Shown: positions 63,547 through 64,000 of the stretch, piece by piece | Position numbering within the stretch: position 1 is the first letter of the stretch | Layout: each line of letters begins with the position of its first letter | Source: Anolis sagrei | Lineage: Eukaryota > Chordata > Lepidosauria > Squamata > Anolidae | Length of the DNA: 64,000 nucleotides | Assembly (NCBI RefSeq): GCF_037176765.1 | Contig: NC_090025.1 | Coordinates: 13,561,545 to 13,625,544, forward strand | Direction of reading: 5' to 3' | Program-made: the position numbers and the translations under genes | Notes under the pieces: model-generated | What the model saw: only the letters and a program-made list of their open reading frames with translations | The model's database searches: none | What the model was told of the DNA's origin: nothing

Positions 63547-64000
63547 GAATGATAGAATCAAAGAGTTGGAGGAGACATCTCATGGGCCATCCAGTCCAAC
63601 CCCATTCTGCCAAGAAGCAGGAATATTGCATTCAAATCACCCCCGACAGATGGCCATCCAGCCTCTGTTTAAAAGCTTCCAAAGAAGGAGCCTCCACCAC
63701 ACTCCGGGGCAGAGAGTTCCACTGCTGAACGGCTCTCACAGTCAGGAAGTTCTTCCTCATGTTCAGACGGAATCTCCTTTCTTGTAGTTTGAAGCCATTG
63801 TTCCGCGTCCTAGTCTCCAGGGAAGCAGAAAACAAGCTTGCTCCCTCCTCCCTGTGGCTTCCTCTCACATATTTATACATGGCTATCATATCCGCTCTCA
63901 GCCTTCTCTTCAGGCTAAACATGCCCAGCTCCTTAAGCCGCTCCTCATAAGGCTTGTTCTCCAGACCCTTGACATTTTAGTCGCCCTCCTCTGGACACAT
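63547..64000 (-). mobile_element. CR1 LINE 3' end, cut by the window edge
   Basis: In reverse it encodes KRRLRADMIAMYKYVRGSHR, EEGASLFSASLETRTRNNGF, LNMRKNFLTVRAVQQWNSLP and EAFKQRLDGHLSGVI in one frame, ending with ATTCTATCATTCTAT. Uninterrupted over 290 bp, so relatively young. It continues past 64000. Confidence 0.92.

Overview
The window reads as nuclear DNA of a squamate reptile, most likely an iguanian lizard similar to Anolis. It carries short host exons in long introns and a dense squamate-type repeat load: CR1, L2-like, Bov-B and other LINEs, Penelope-like ends, tRNA-derived SINEs, several hAT families, Helitrons and MITEs. No bacterial-type operons, CRISPR arrays or rRNA/tRNA genes were seen.

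Three host genes give the frame. Exon 1 of SCARB2 (LIMP-2) lies on the minus strand at 4770-4886, so 1-4769 is its intron 1. Six consecutive coding exons of a FAM47E homologue lie on the plus strand (25638-26022, 29334-29488, 31305-31458, 35855-36031, 37961-38113, 40075-40155). They join in phase into about 368 open codons. A probable STBD1 first exon lies on the plus strand at 62468-62699. SCARB2(-) / FAM47E(+) / STBD1(+) is the order I know from human 4q21.1, so this is a conserved block. SCARB2 and STBD1 both act around lysosomes (glucocerebrosidase receptor; glycogen receptor), while FAM47E has been linked to PRMT5. I did not find with confidence the first coding exon of FAM47E or any exon after 40155.

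Layout: 1-4769 is SCARB2 intron 1, with LINE remnants, a tandem array of about 230-bp units and a hAT nested in a Penelope-like end. 4740-5440 is a GC-rich, probably bidirectional, promoter region. 5440-25637 is repeat-rich and is either FAM47E intron 1 or intergenic. 25638-40155 is the FAM47E body. 40156-62170 lies between the genes, or in 3' introns of FAM47E, and holds the heaviest nesting of elements. 62170-64000 is the STBD1 promoter, exon 1 and start of intron 1.

I saw no clearly new gene system. The most informative non-genic signals are a set of hAT insertions with readable 8-bp target duplications, Helitrons sharing their interior with an abundant hAT family, a near-perfect Penelope palindrome, three MITEs in tandem, a 100-bp minisatellite built from LINE coding sequence, and a stack of at least five elements at 58845-62170.
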